A stretch of DNA of 64,000 nt from positions 18,398,665-18,462,664 of the forward strand of contig NC_066583.1 in the NCBI RefSeq assembly GCF_024323335.1, read 5' to 3'. Below are positions 46,714 to 58,466 of the stretch, in pieces. Source of the stretch: Lathyrus oleraceus. Taxonomy: Eukaryota; Streptophyta; Magnoliopsida; Fabales; Fabaceae. The translations under genes and the position numbers were made by a program. How positions within the stretch are numbered: the stretch's first letter is position 1; the number at the start of each line of letters is the position of its first letter. The notes beneath the pieces are model-generated. The model was given only the letters and a program-made list of their open reading frames with translations, was not told where the DNA came from and did not search any database.

Positions 46714-46895
46714 AATCAAAGAAGTTTTGGGGTCCAAGAAAAGCAAGGAAAAAATCAAGAAGTTTTGGGGTTCAAGAAAAGAAAAAAATAATAATTCCCA
46801 GCGGAGTGCAAATTGTTCGTCTGTTCTTGGTATTCAATCACTCTTCACCCTGATCATCTGAAAGCCGAGGCTGTTCATATCGACAGGTTCACAGT

Positions 46896-46913
46896 GGATT
46901 GAATAGGGGCAGC
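46896..46913 (+). other. Polypurine tract region of element F
   Basis: GGATTGAATAGGGGCAGC lies immediately before the 3' LTR; AGGGG is the likely core. It is the expected priming site for plus-strand DNA. Confidence 0.7.
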
Positions 46914-49900
46914 TGTAACACCTCAAAATTTGCCCTCCTCTCTGGAGACTAGTTTGATACATTGCATTTCATTTTTAGAGCATTAGACATTGCATTTTGC
47001 ATCTCATATGAAAACCAGAAAGTCATCCTCCAAAGTCTTTTCAAAAGATGAGAGGTTACATGATTCAAGCCTAAAGGTCTCTATGAATTGATGATCAACC
47101 ATCTGAGGGTTTGCACTTCAATTAGGGTTTCCTGATCCTTCAAAGGTCTTGAGCATTATCTTGTCTGCAAGGATATATTACCATCCTCATTGTTCTATCA
47201 TCATCCAGGGTTTCATGGCATTCTCAAGTTCCTTTAGATTAGGGTTTTGACCTCTGGTCAACCCTAATCAATGACATTCTTTCAACCAGGGCTTCTCAAA
47301 GAAAGGAGGTATTTGCTGATGATGAGGATCACATGATTGTTATATTGGGTTTATATGAGCTAGGGTTTCATTTCTGAGCCATTTCCCCAAGTGGTGGAGG
47401 TTCAAGCTGATCAGGGCATGTCAAGGTCATCTAAGGACCACAAAAAGTCAACTGTGCAAGAACTGAGGAATATGAGGTGGGGAAATGAGTTGAGACACCT
47501 CAATCATGTTCAAAAGAGGTCCATTTGTCATTCTAAATATCTATCTTGAAGATTTTGAAGTCATGGCAATAGTTTCCAAAAATGGAAAGTGACCTGTAAT
47601 TTCAAGTTTCCAAAAATGGCAAGTTTTTGGTCCACATTCAACTTGACTTTTCAACATCAAAGAAGCTTCAAATGGATTTTTAGTGAACATGAAAGTTGAA
47701 TATCTTTCTCTCCTCTTTTCAAAAAGTCCTATTTCATGTTCATATGATGATTGGGTGAGAAATTATGGCCAAATGATCACAAGGCGTGCATGGAAGTTCA
47801 AAGTGACATAACTTTTGATCCAAAACTCCAAATTGGTCCACTCTTTTTGCAAAATGCTCCTTGTGACCAAGGCTTTCCAAATGAATCATTGCCTTGCATG
47901 GAAGAAGTTCACATGATCACTTGTCCATACATGTGCATTTTGGAGGGAAAATTGATAATTTGAAATTGGTTGATCACACAAGCAAAATACCATTCAAATG
48001 TTGATTGTGGGATGATTTTAAGTGAATTTGTACCTCAACATGGCACTGTTCACGTGCAGCATGTACATGCTAAGCACACTTGCATTTTTTGCAATTCACC
48101 TTATTTCTCTCTAATCAAGATTAACCAATGCCTAATTCCAATTTCAGTGTGATTAGTGAGGGGTATATAAGCTAAATCATAACTGTTTTTCAGGGGAGAA
48201 CAAATTCAGATCTCAAATTTCACATTCCCTCCAAAAATTCTCTCTCTTCGATTTTCAAATTTCTTCATACAATTCCACAAAATTCTTGCATAATCTTGTT
48301 TATCATGCATCATTGAGTAGGAAACCACCTCTGGTTTGAAGAATTCTATCCAGATTCATGCACATCAAGAGCTTGAACATGGAAATGGAAACTTGATTTT
48401 GAGTTAGATCCAAGGGATTTCAAGTGTTAATTCTTGCACAAAGCTTCATTAGAGGATTATTGAAGAAGTTCTGGAGCTTGTGGAAGCTTGAAGACACGAT
48501 TTCAACCACTGCCATCTCAAGTAAGTGAAATTTCGATCATCACATTTTGCCATTTTCTTGCCATAGATATGTAGATCTCTTGATGCTGAACATGCTGATA
48601 GGTTTAGATTTGAATTTGGCTTAGAGATGATCATGTATGATGAGATTAAAGTTTTGAGATCCAAAATGTTTTGCTTCGATCCGTGAGTTCTAGGTTGAAT
48701 TAGGCTAATTGAGCATGAGATTTGGATTCCTTGTGAGAAAACCTTTTGAACCATATATAATTTGCAAGATTCTGGAATTTTTTTTCATGGAGCTCCGCCG
48801 GAGACGGCTGGAGAAGACGACCGGAACTACTGTTCCGGCGTCTGGTTTTGGTTCCTAGGGTTTTTGCCCTATCAGCGCTGACTGTGCGCTTGCTTGGCGT
48901 TTCCATTGGACCTCGTTGCCTTGACCGTGCCTGCGTGTCTTTGACTCGCTTATGTGGTTGCCACGCAATAAATGATGCGTTGTGTTTCATTAAGTGCTCT
49001 CGAGCCTTGGTGCATGAGTTCGATCTTTGGCTCATGCGTGTTTCTGATTTAATTTGAATATTCTCATTAGCCTTCAGCGCGCGTGTTCGAACCTGGCTTG
49101 TGTATTCTCTGAATTTTATTCAAATATTGTTTTCCCTCCTAACTGCCATATTATTTCATATTATTTCTTCAACTTTGAAAAATCACAAAAAATTGAAAAA
49201 TGCTTCAAATTGATCCCAACTTTTTTTCACATTCTTGTTTTAATGTCTAGTTTTTTATAGCATTTATTTCATGAATTGTTTGATTCTGGACTTTTAATTG
49301 TGAATTGTTGATTGCACCTTATGCCAAATTGATATGCCATGTTCAATGCTTTGTGAAATGCTATGCTTTAATCTAATTGACTTGAAATTTTGCATGCTTA
49401 ATCCTCACATATGATTTGATTTTTGAGCTTTGGTTTGGAATTTTTATCATATGCTATCCCTGTTTTTGACACATGAACATATGTTGTGACAATTTGTGTC
49501 ACATTTTGGATGTAGCATTTGTGCATTTTTGTTTACCTATCATTTGAGCTCTTCTGGATCTAATTTTTTGCACATTGCTTGTTCATAACATGTGGAATTC
49601 ACATAAAAAATTTCAAGACCATTGGATGTGTCTCTGTTTTGATTTGGATTTTCTAATTTGGATGTCCAACTTTGTGCATATTGTTTGCCTTTGCATGACA
49701 TGGATCATTTGAGCTACTTGCCTTGTGAATTGATCTTATTACTTTTGAGGACATCTTGTTGATTGTTTGAATGTGCATTATGCAAAAGATTGAGTTCTGT
49801 TTTGATCATTTGGTTTGGTTTTGAACCTAGTCTTTGCACTATTGTTGTTGTACATAACTAATTGTGCTTTGTGTTTCAGGTTTGGACATTTAACCTTGAT

Positions 49901-51765
49901 GATTGGTTTGGTCTCACTTTGTGAGATGCAAATACCTTTGATCACTAACTATTATTGTTTTGTAGGTCAATGAATGTGATGAATTCACTTGATTGCTTGA
50001 GCATTGCTCATTGAGTTGTAAATATTGGAAAGTTCCACTGTTTGTCTGTTGGTTTTTTGATTGAGATATTAACTGTTTAAGCTTTTGTACATGTACATTA
50101 GTCGCTTTTAGCTCTTGCTTGAGCTTTGCTTTGGAGTGTGGTTGATACACCACTGAGGTAGTTTAGCCTTCTTACTCCATGTAGTCTGGAAGTCCTGTCA
50201 CTTTTTTGGCAAGCATTTGGCTGAAGTCCTCCTTATGAGGCTCTGATTGTGTTTGTTTACATTTGTGCCAAAGACCTCCAAGTGAGGCATGTTACTTGAT
50301 AAGTCCTCCTAAGTGAAGAGGCGATTGACAGATAGAAGGGATTAGCAATCAATCCCCTGTTATTCAGTGAGTCGTTCTTTATGCTCGCACTACGTGCTGA
50401 TGCTCTAGAACATGAACCCAAGATCTTTGTATAGAGTCAGTCAAGTGGAATAGGGTCCCTCTTTCTAGATCCCCACGCTTTCTTTGTCTTGAGCTCACCC
50501 TGGCCAGGGTTAAGAGCATGAGGTCTCATCCTCATTACCATTTTGATCTGCTCACCCTAACTCTCAATGTTAGTGGTTAAGAGCTTCTATTTACCCCTAC
50601 AGTTTTGGCTTGTTTGTCGAGGTTGATATGACCCCTCTTGACTAAAGCCCAACCATTTGTATGAGCCTCTTGTTTTTGTATAGAGTGTGATGCTTGTTCA
50701 ATTGTGTTGATGTTTATTTGCTGTTTGAACTGACTTGCTTCCTGTGTGAGTTAGATGCATGATTAAAGACCTCAACTTAGGGATATCTGATTGCATGACA
50801 ACTTTTAGGCTCGAGTCTTAGTCTCCCTATTAGTTTGTTTGCTTCCCTGGTCTCTGGTTAGGAGAGAGTTTCTCCCCTGTTAAGGGGAACTACATCGCTC
50901 TAATTCTCATACCAGATGAGATACGTAGGCAGGAGATCGAGCGAGATCTCTCCGGGCACCCTTTTTCTTTTTCACCCTTTTGTTTTTTGTGTGTGTTCAA
51001 CCTCTTTGTTTCTTTTGACGTCTCATCGTCTCTTTGTGTCTGTGTGACAACTACTAGGCTCTAGTTCCAGACTTCCTATTAGTTTGTCAATTTGATAACC
51101 TTTTTCTTTGGTGTTCGCTGGTTAACGTTTGTTTGTTAGGAGTCGGATGTAAGCCCATGTATTGGCATTCTGTTTCCTTTTGCATGTGTTTGTTTGGAGT
51201 CGGATGTAAGTCCATGTATTGGCATTCTGTTTCCTTTTGAGTGTTTCTTTTGACGTCTCAGCGTCTCTTTTCGATGTTTTGTTTCGGCGTGCGTTAGCCG
51301 AGCTACGAGTGCTCTGATTCTTCCCTAGATAGAGAAGATACGTAGGCATGGGATGCGATGTCCTAGCGGGCATGTTCCCCATTTCCTCGAACTACGTTGA
51401 CTCTGATATTTGTTTCTGACAAACTACGTAGGCCCAGGGTGCGACATCCTGCCGAGTCCCCTTCCTCCGTCTTCTTTCACCTGTTTATTATTCCAGTGTG
51501 TGTGCATTCTCTTTGAGCAGTTATTTAGCAACCTTTTCCTATTCTTTTGAGCGTGGATCCCGTCGAGTACGGCGGACGTGAGGGGTGCTAATACCTTCCC
51601 CTTACGTAACCGACTCCCGTACCTTATAATCTCTGGTCGTAAGACCGTTCCTTTTCCCTTTCTTAGGTTAGTCCTGTGCTCCCTTTCTGTCATAGGATGA
51701 ATATCGTCGGTGGAGGCTCTGTAAAACTGTTTTTTTTTTCGCCGGTTGTTTTTCGCGTTGCGACA
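46914..51765 (+). repeat. Element F 3' LTR (4852 bp)
   Basis: Direct copy of 29214-34065 with the same length. TATA at 48164. Its primer-site echo at 51711 reads TGGAGGCTCT, one base different from the 5' LTR copy. Followed by TSD GTATG. Confidence 0.96.
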
Positions 51766-51770
51766 GTATG

Positions 51771-52500
51771 GAGAAGAATTATGATGAATAATCTTGAAGT
51801 CTTTGCAAAGAGCTTCCATGATATTATTGTTTAAGTTAGATCCATTATCAGTAATGATCTTACTTGGCACACCATAACGACATATAATATGATTCTTGAT
51901 AAATCTTACAACAACTTGCTTAGTTACATTTGCAATTAGTAATCAATAGCCACCAAAATAAAATGATGTCCATTCGAAGCTTTAGGCTCAATCATGCCAA
52001 TCATATCAATTCCCTACATGGAGAAGGGACATGGAGAGGAAATCACATTCAACAGTGTTGTAGGAACATGAATCTTATCTGCATAAATTTGACACTTATG
52101 ACATTTCTTCATAAACTTACAACAGTCAGATTCCATTGTTAGCCAATAGTAACCTGCTCTCAACATCTTCTTTGCCATAGCATGTCCATTGGAATGAGTA
52201 CCAAAGGAACCTTCATGGACTTCAGTCATCAATAAGTCTGCTTCGTGTCTATCCACGCATCTGAGCAGAACCATATCGAAGTTTCTCTTGTAAAGCACAT
52301 CACCATTCAGGTAGAAGTTGCCAGCTAATCTTCTCAAAGTCTTCTTATCTTTCAAAGATGCCCCAAGCGGGAAAATATGAATTTGGAGAAGACACTTAAT
52401 GTCAAAATACCATGACTTTTCATCTTTAGTTTCTTCAATAGCAAATACATGAGTCGGCCTATCAAGACGCATTACAATCAAATTGGAAACTTCATTCCAA
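51771..52500 (-). pseudogene. pol: Integrase, first part (element E)
   Basis: Minus strand: VHEGSFGTHSNGHAMAKK and KKCHKCQIYADK form the HHCC zinc site. GIDMIGMIEPKASNGH (first Asp) follows a TAG after PFSM near 52014, then IITDNGSNLNNNIME (second Asp, about 51840). The reading stops at HHNSSPY where F is inserted; the third catalytic residue (Glu) is in the piece at 28902-29213. A deletion after AIDY removes part of the core. Confidence 0.9.
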
Positions 52501-53041
52501 AATTTCACCACAATCATTGAAGCCAACATTGAAAGAGCATTTGCCATCCGGTTTTCATCTCGAGGGATATGATGAAACTCAACCTTTGTAAAGAAAGTTG
52601 AAATCCTCCTCGCATAGTCTCTATATGGTATCAAACCGGGTTGATTCGTCTCCCATTCACCTTGATTCTGAGATCGATGGCTTCTTCAAGCCCCATAATA
52701 CAAGCTTCGTACTCAACCATATTGTTTGTATATTTGAAAGTCAATCTAGTTGTAAACGGAAAATGAGTGCCTTGAGGAGTAATAATCACTACCTCAATGT
52801 CATTACCATACTGATTAACAGCTCCATCAAATACCATGCCCCTACGGGAACCGGGTTCTAGCCCTTCTTCAAGCAATGGTTCATCACAATATTTCATTTT
52901 TAAGTACAAGATCTCTTCATCAGGAAAGTCATACTGCACTGACTGATAATCTTCAATCGAATGGTGAGCCAGATGGTCAGGAAAGACACTATCTTTAATC
53001 GCTTTTTGAGATCGGTATTCAATATCATACTCTGATAACAA
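52500..53041 (-). pseudogene. pol: Second RNase H (element E)
   Basis: MVFDGAVNQYGN (catalytic Asp) and VEYEACIMGLEEAIDLRIK (Glu) match F's second RNase H. The segment with the third acidic residue seems deleted: IDLRIK is followed directly by KVNGRRINPV, and the frame shifts before MIPYRDYARR. The last Asp appears as Asn in MANALSML. Not functional. Confidence 0.85.
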
Positions 53042-54458
53042 TATCTACCAATGGGCAATCCTCCCAGTTAAAGCAGACTTCTCAAAAATGTACTTTATTG
53101 GATCCATTTTAGATATCAACCAAGTAGTATGATTCAACATATATTGACGCAGACGCTTAGCAGCCCAAGCCAATGCGCAACAAGTCTTTTCTAGCGCAGA
53201 ATACCGAGTCTCACAGTCTGTGAATTTCTTGCTGAGGTAGTAAATTGCTTATTCTTTCTTTCCAGTTTTATCTTGCTGACCAGAAACACAACCCATACTT
53301 TCATCGAGTATAGTCAAATACATGATCAACGGTCTTCCTTCCACAAGTAGAGACAAAATCGGAGGCTCAAGCAGATACTCTTTGATACTATCAAAAGCTT
53401 TCTGGAAATTTTCGGTCCAATCACAAGACTGATCTTTTCAAAGAATCTTGAATATAGGCGCACATGTGGCAGTCATATGCGATATGAATCTTGAGATATA
53501 ATTCAAGCGGCCGAGAAAACCTCTAACTTGCTTCTCAATTTTGGGCGCAGACATTTCTTGTATTACTTTGACCTTGGCAGGATCAACTTCAATACCATTC
53601 TCGCTTACAATAAATCCTAACAACTTACTGGAATAACTTCAACAAATGCTCAACATGTTCTTCTTCATCTCTTGATTTGGAAATCATATCATCAACATAG
53701 ACTTCGATCTATTTATGCATCATATCATGAAAAAGAGTGGTCATGGCTCTCTGGTACGTTGCACCAGCATTCTTTAAACCGAAAGGCATCACTCTATAAC
53801 AGAATGTTCCCCAGGGTGTAATGAATGTGGTCTTCTCCATATCTTCAGGTGCCATCTTGATCTGAGTATAACTGGAAAATCTGTCCATAAACGAAAAAAC
53901 TTTGAATTTAGATGTATTATCTACCAACATATCAATATGTGGGAGAGGAAAATCATCTTTCGGACTAGCTTTGTTTAAATCTCTGTAATCGACACACATA
54001 TGAACTTTTCCATCCTTTTTTGGAATAGGCACAATATTGGCCACCCACTATGGATACTCGGTTGTAACAATAAAACTAACATCAATCTGTTTCTGTACCT
54101 CTTCTTTGATATTCACTGCCATATCAGGATGAGTCCTCCTAGACTTCTGCTTGACTGGCGGGCATTCTGGCTTCAACAATAATCTATGCTCCACAATCTC
54201 AAGATCCAAACTAGGCATGTGTTGATAGGACCAAGCAAACACATCTGAATACTCTCGAAGAAGATCAACCAACCCATTCTTAGCCTCTGGACACAGTTGA
54301 GACCCAATTTTGACTTCCTTCACATCATCTTTGGAACCCAAGTTGACTAGTTCAATCTGCTCTTCAAATGACTGAATGACTTTTTCCTCATGCTCAAGTA
54401 GTCGAGATAATTCATCAGATACTTCTTCATCCTCGGTTTCTTCCTCAACCTCAAACAC
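53042..54458 (-). pseudogene. pol: Reverse transcriptase and first RNase H (element E)
   Basis: Minus strand: acidic start (EEETEDEEVSDELSRLLEHEE), then VHMCVDYRDLNKASPKDDFP, FMDRFSSYTQIKM and PFGLKNAGATYQRAM. Stops lie at about 54046 and 53706; the second is just before the YVDD active site, which is still readable (VYVDDMISKS, about 53690). After KLLKLF about 20 codons are missing compared with F, the stretch that reads RLNPNKCTFG there. LGFIVSENGIEVDPAKV (53620) and RGFLGRLNYISRFI follow. The RNase H part to 53042 is in broken frames. Confidence 0.9.
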
Positions 54459-54990
54459 AGGGAAATCAAAGTTTGGAGAGAGGTATGATCATTGTATTCA
54501 ATGGTTAGGGAACCAACCTGCATAATGATTTGACATATTGATTTTAGAGAAGTGAATTGTGACCAAATATTATGCAGATCGAATTTTATTATTTATTTAT
54601 ATTTTGTGTGATTACCATTTTCAGAAAAGAAAAAATTAAAAATAAAACATCATAGATGTGGATGAATAAAATTGAATTTTATTAATGATAACTGAAATGC
54701 CTAACAATGTTCACTCCTCCCTTAGGCATAGGAGAAGGATTTTTCTTAAAAAAATGAACAACAAATTACTTAGATCGGTGAACAATAACAGGAACATCAA
54801 CAATAACCCAATTATTGCAAGTCTAGCCATGCGTCACAAAGATGGCGCAAGCTTCGTCTTCATCGTCCTCAATCACAACAGCTGAGTGTTGAGCATTACC
54901 ATAAATGAACCATCCACTACGGAAACTCGGTTGCACATCTTCAACTTTGACGTTGAATGATCCTAGTTGAAATCACAATCCGACCATATT
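54459..54990 (-). other. Probable intron region between protease and RT (element E)
   Basis: About 500 bp with AT-rich segments and no conserved protein, in the same place as the intron of F. The upstream edge still reads an acidic DDDEDEACA-type stretch around 54850. No splice site can be assigned. Confidence 0.5.
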
Positions 54991-55290
54991 CTTGGTTTAA
55001 GTAATTTCTACCATGCGACCCCACTGATCAGTGCTTCCAGTCTCAATAGCTTTTTGAGCATCCCTCAAAGAAGACATGGGTGCCCCATTTTTCATTGCTT
55101 CATCAATAGACAAGGCTTGGAACGGAGTTCCAACCTCGTCCTCAGCTTCAACATAAGAAAAGGATGACAAATGGCTCACTAAAAGCGCCTTCTCTCCACC
55201 AACAACGACAAGCTTGCCATTCTTCACAAATTTAAGCTTCTGGTGAAGAGTAGATGTCACACCTCCAGCCTCATGAATCCATGGCCTTCC
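54991..55290 (-). pseudogene. pol: Protease, C-terminal half (element E)
   Basis: Minus strand: GRPWIHEAGGVTSTLHQKLKF to LLVSHLSSFSYVE and QWGRMVEI. It is the part of the protease region after the Asp-Thr-Gly site; the active site itself lies on the other side of G, outside the window. Open for about 100 codons. The insertion of G starts directly before the GRPWIH motif. Confidence 0.9.
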
Positions 55291-55594
55291 TGTAATACCC
55301 CAAAATTTACCCCCCTCATTCATGCATTCATTTTTAGGTCATTTAACATTTCATATAGCATTTCATCATGTCAATCGGAATTAGATCCAAGAAGCTTGAA
55401 TATCATCCAAGACACTTTGTGGGTTCTATCTGGGTGATCAGTCAACACAAGGGAATGACTTGAGATACTTCCGACATGTTCAAATGGGGTCTATTCATCA
55501 GTCAAAACGTTAATCTTGAAGGAGCAAAAGTTTGTTCATGAACTGTCATGCTCGCTAGGCGAAGCCCACGCGTTTCGAAAAAAATAAATAAAAA

Positions 55595-55625
<31 letters not shown>

Positions 55626-55822
55626 AAAATATAACAGAAAAATCTTGGACTTGGACCACTCTCTTTTGAGCCCACAAAGTCCCAAAAATCAGGTTATAAA
55701 TTCTAGACTTCCATCTCCCAAAAAACCCTGGGGAAAAAGATAGTGAGAGAAGAGCTAACGGAGTTCAGAGCAACCTCCAGAGACTGAAAGGAACTCATCT
55801 GCAAAGATCCAATTCCATCTCA

Positions 55823-55828
55823 TATAAA
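55823..55828 (+). promoter_or_regulatory. TATA box, copy 1, element G LTR
   Basis: TATAAA in CTCATATAAACCCTCAG. It is repeated in copy 2. Motif evidence and duplication context only. Confidence 0.55.
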
Positions 55829-56239
55829 CCCTCAGATTGCTTTGCAAACCCAACCGGGCAATTCAATTTCATTCGATCTCTCCAATCAGGTTTGCCCTAT
55901 TTCCATTACTTTATGCTTTCAATTTAAATGCTCTGAATGTATGAGGTATTATCGTTTGGTCATTTTTAGGTCATTTAACATTTTTAGGTCAAAATTTTCC
56001 CCCCTCATTCATGCATTCATTTTTAGGTCATTTAACATTTCATATTGCATTTCATTATGTCAATCAGAATTAGATCCAAGAAGCTTAAATATCATCCAAG
56101 ACACTTTGTGGGTCCTATCTGGGTGATCATTCAACACAAGGGAATGGCTTGAGATACTTCCAACATGTTCAAATGGGGTCTATTCATCAGTCAAAACGTT
56201 AATCTTGAAGGAGCAAAAGTTTGTTCATGAGCTGTCATG

Positions 56240-56273
56240 CTCGCTAGGTGAGCAGAAGGGGTCGCCTAGCGAG
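56240..56273 (+). repeat. Short inverted repeat in the element G LTR
   Basis: CTCGCTAGGTGA (56240-56251) pairs with TCGCCTAGCGAG (56262-56273) with one G-T pair and a 10-base loop. The half-site CTCGCTAGGCGA is repeated at about 56331 and, in copy 1, 55551. Confidence 0.75.
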
Positions 56274-56598
56274 TCCCAAGAAAAGCCACCAGAATCACCT
56301 ATGCTCAGAGGAATTTCTTGAATTGTCATGCTCGCTAGGCGAAGCCCACGCGTTTTGAAAAAAAAAACGAAAAAAAACAAATAAATAAATAAATAAATAA
56401 ATAAAATATAACAGAAAATTCTTGGACTTGGACCTCTCTCTTTTGAGCCCACAAAGTCCCAAAAATCAGGTTATAAATTCTAGAGTTCCATCTCCCAAAA
56501 AACCCTGGGAAAAAGATAGTGAGAGAAGAGCTAACAGAGTTCAGAGCAGCCTCCGGACACTAAAGAGAACTCATCTGCAAAGAACCTACTCTACCTCA

Positions 56599-56604
56599 TA
56601 TAAA
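56599..56604 (+). promoter_or_regulatory. TATA box, copy 2, element G LTR
   Basis: TATAAA in the second copy of the duplicated block, with the same flanks as at 55823. Confidence 0.55.
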
Positions 56605-58448
56605 CCCTCAGATTGCTTTGCAAACCCAACCGGGCAATTCAATTTCATTCGATCTCTCCAATCAGGTTTGCCCTATTTCCATTACTCTATGCTTTCAATT
56701 TAAATGCTCTGAATGTATGAGGTATCATCGTTAGGTTTTGCATGTGGGCACATATTTTAGTATGTATCTCATGTCTTGATGTGTGGATTCTTGCCCCTGA
56801 CTTTGAATTTTGATACCCTTTTGATGCATGCGTTTGACAAGAGGTTTAGGCCTCCTACACGTGGTTGCTTTTTGTGAACTCTTTTTGTGAATTTTAATGG
56901 CATGATTCATGTGGTTACATTTTGATTTGGGGCAACTCTTGATTGCGCCCCATCTTGTCACCCTAACCTGTTTGTTGAGTTTTTTTTGTGAGGGCTCACA
57001 TGACTCTTGCAGAGATGGCTTCTTGGTATTCCACTTTATTTGTGGGATACCTCCTGGAGGTTTATTCCGATTACCTATACTGACTCGCTTTCTTTGATGG
57101 TATCAGCTTGAGAGATCTCTGGGTTTCTTATTTCTTTAATTGTTGTTGCTTCGGATCTTTATCCGTGTGGTAGATCTCTTGATCCCTTTACCTTTCCCGC
57201 ATTTTACCGCTTTCCTAGCTGGAAGACCTCAATAGGAGGCAATGTTTTCTTTTGTTTATTTACTTTTGTGCCCAAAGACCTCCAAGAAGAGGCATCAGTG
57301 CTAAAGACCTTCCTGAAGAGGCAATTGACGGATAAAAGGGATTAGTAATCAATCCCCCGTTATTCAGTGTGTCGTTCTTTATGCTCGCACTACGTGTTGA
57401 TGCTTCAGAACAAAAGCCTAAGATCTTTTGTCCGGTCAGTCAGTGGAGAGGGTTCCACCTTTCTGAATCCCCACTTTTTGTCATGAGCTCTCCCTGTCCA
57501 GGGTTAAGAGCTATGAGGTCTTATCCTCATTACCCATTTGATCTGCTCACCCTGACGTTCAATGTCAGTGGTTAAGAGCCCATTTGATTACCTATTCCAT
57601 GGCTTGTTTGTCGAGGTTGATATGACCCCTCTTGACTAAAGCCCTACCCATGTATGTTTGAGCCCCCTCGTTGGTGCGTGTACTTTATGCATGTTTGTTT
57701 TGTATCGTGTGATCGTCTCCCCATAGGATTGCTAGGCTTCGTATAGTCTCTCGTTTGCATGTCAATTAAGGTAGCACTATTCCTTCATCTAGGACTTCCT
57801 TTTTGCATGAGCATTCCTAAAACACAAACAAACTCATTGAGTTTTCTTCTCCTAAGAACATGTTTACTCCTTCTACTACAGGCGAGTAAGTCTCCAAAGA
57901 TCGAGCATCCGGTAGATTGCGTAGTAACGTCGTTCACCCAAAAACACAACCCTTAACCCGTAGGTAGTCGAACTACGGTTTGCTCTGATTCTCATTCCAG
58001 ATGAGATACGTAGGCATAAGACGCGATGTCTTAGCGAGCACACTGCCCCCTAACCCATAGGTAGCCGAGCTACGAAGACTCTGATTCTCATATTCAAATG
58101 AGATACGTATGCAGTGGATGCGACATCCGTGCAAGTCATTTTCTTTTGACCCCTGTCTTAGTAAATGGTACATTAGATAAACCCACACCCTTTAGACAAG
58201 AACAACAAAAGTGGATCCCGTAGAGTACTACGGATGCGTAGGGGTGCTAATACCTTCCCTTCGCATAATCGGCTCCCGAACCCAAGATTTGGTTGTGAGA
58301 CCTTGTCTTTTCCTTTCTTTTTTCCAGGTTTACTTTGAGCGTTTCCTTTCCCTTCTTCGGGATAAATAACGCACGGTGGCGACTCTTCTGTCATTTCTTT
58401 TTTCGTCGGGTGTTTTTTCGCACACTATATTTTTCAGGTTGCGACAGC

Positions 58449-58466
58449 TGGAGACTCTGTTGGGGA
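58449..58466 (+). other. Primer-binding site of element G
   Basis: TGGAGACTCTGTTGGGGA, two bases after the LTR. Two positions differ from the site in F and D. Confidence 0.87.

Larger units (their letters stand above)
29214..51765 (+). mobile_element. Element F: complete Ogre (Ty3/gypsy, Tat lineage) retrotransposon, 22.6 kb
   Basis: Both ends are exact: TSD GTATG at 29209-29213 and 51766-51770, identical LTR lengths (4852 bp), TGTAACACC...TTGCGACA termini, primer-binding site two bases after the left LTR, and a polypurine tract before the right LTR. Order inside: leader, ORF1, gag, protease, probable intron, RT, RNase H, second RNase H, integrase, 3' region with tandem repeats. The extra ORF1, giant LTRs, the RT-side intron and the second RNase H are the Ogre hallmarks. 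Damage is light: one stop in ORF1, one frameshift and three stops in gag-protease, one stop in pol. It interrupts E's integrase. Confidence 0.96.
51766..55290 (-). mobile_element. Element E: Ogre-like pol, host of D, F and G
   Basis: On the minus strand, from 55290 to 51771: C-terminal half of protease, probable intron region, RT, RNase H, second RNase H and the first part of integrase. Integrase continues at 29213-28902 beyond F. G cuts it in the protease (at CTTCC, 55286-55290), and D cuts it at the end of integrase. Multiple stops and small deletions show that it is the oldest Ogre-type element here. LTRs are outside the window. Confidence 0.93.
55291..56735 (+). repeat. Tandem duplication of the U3/promoter part of the element G LTR
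   Basis: Copy 1 (about 55291-55960) and copy 2 (about 55988-56735) are offset by 688 bp at the CTCATTCATGCATTC block. They share CATTTAACATTTCATAT, CAAGACACTTTGTGGG, (AAAT)n runs (about 55585-55630 and 56375-56405), the TATA box and CTCTGAATGTATGAGG. Copy 1 lacks about 95 bp between two TGTCATGCTCGCTAGG repeats that copy 2 keeps, which looks like deletion between short direct repeats. Confidence 0.93.
55291..58446 (+). repeat. Element G 5' LTR (3156 bp)
   Basis: TG...CA ends, 3' end CAGGTTGCGACA as in F. It contains a large internal duplication (see 55291-56735), TACGTAGGC/TACGTATGC modules at 58004 and 58085, GCTAATACCTTCCC at 58246, and a primer-site echo at 58377. The 5' TSD is CTTCC (55286-55290); the 3' copy is not in the window. 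Confidence 0.88.

Noticed and set aside
51424..51870. 148-codon minus-strand frame with the integrase TDNG motif
   Set aside because: Only its first about 33 codons are E's integrase; the rest is read into F's LTR.
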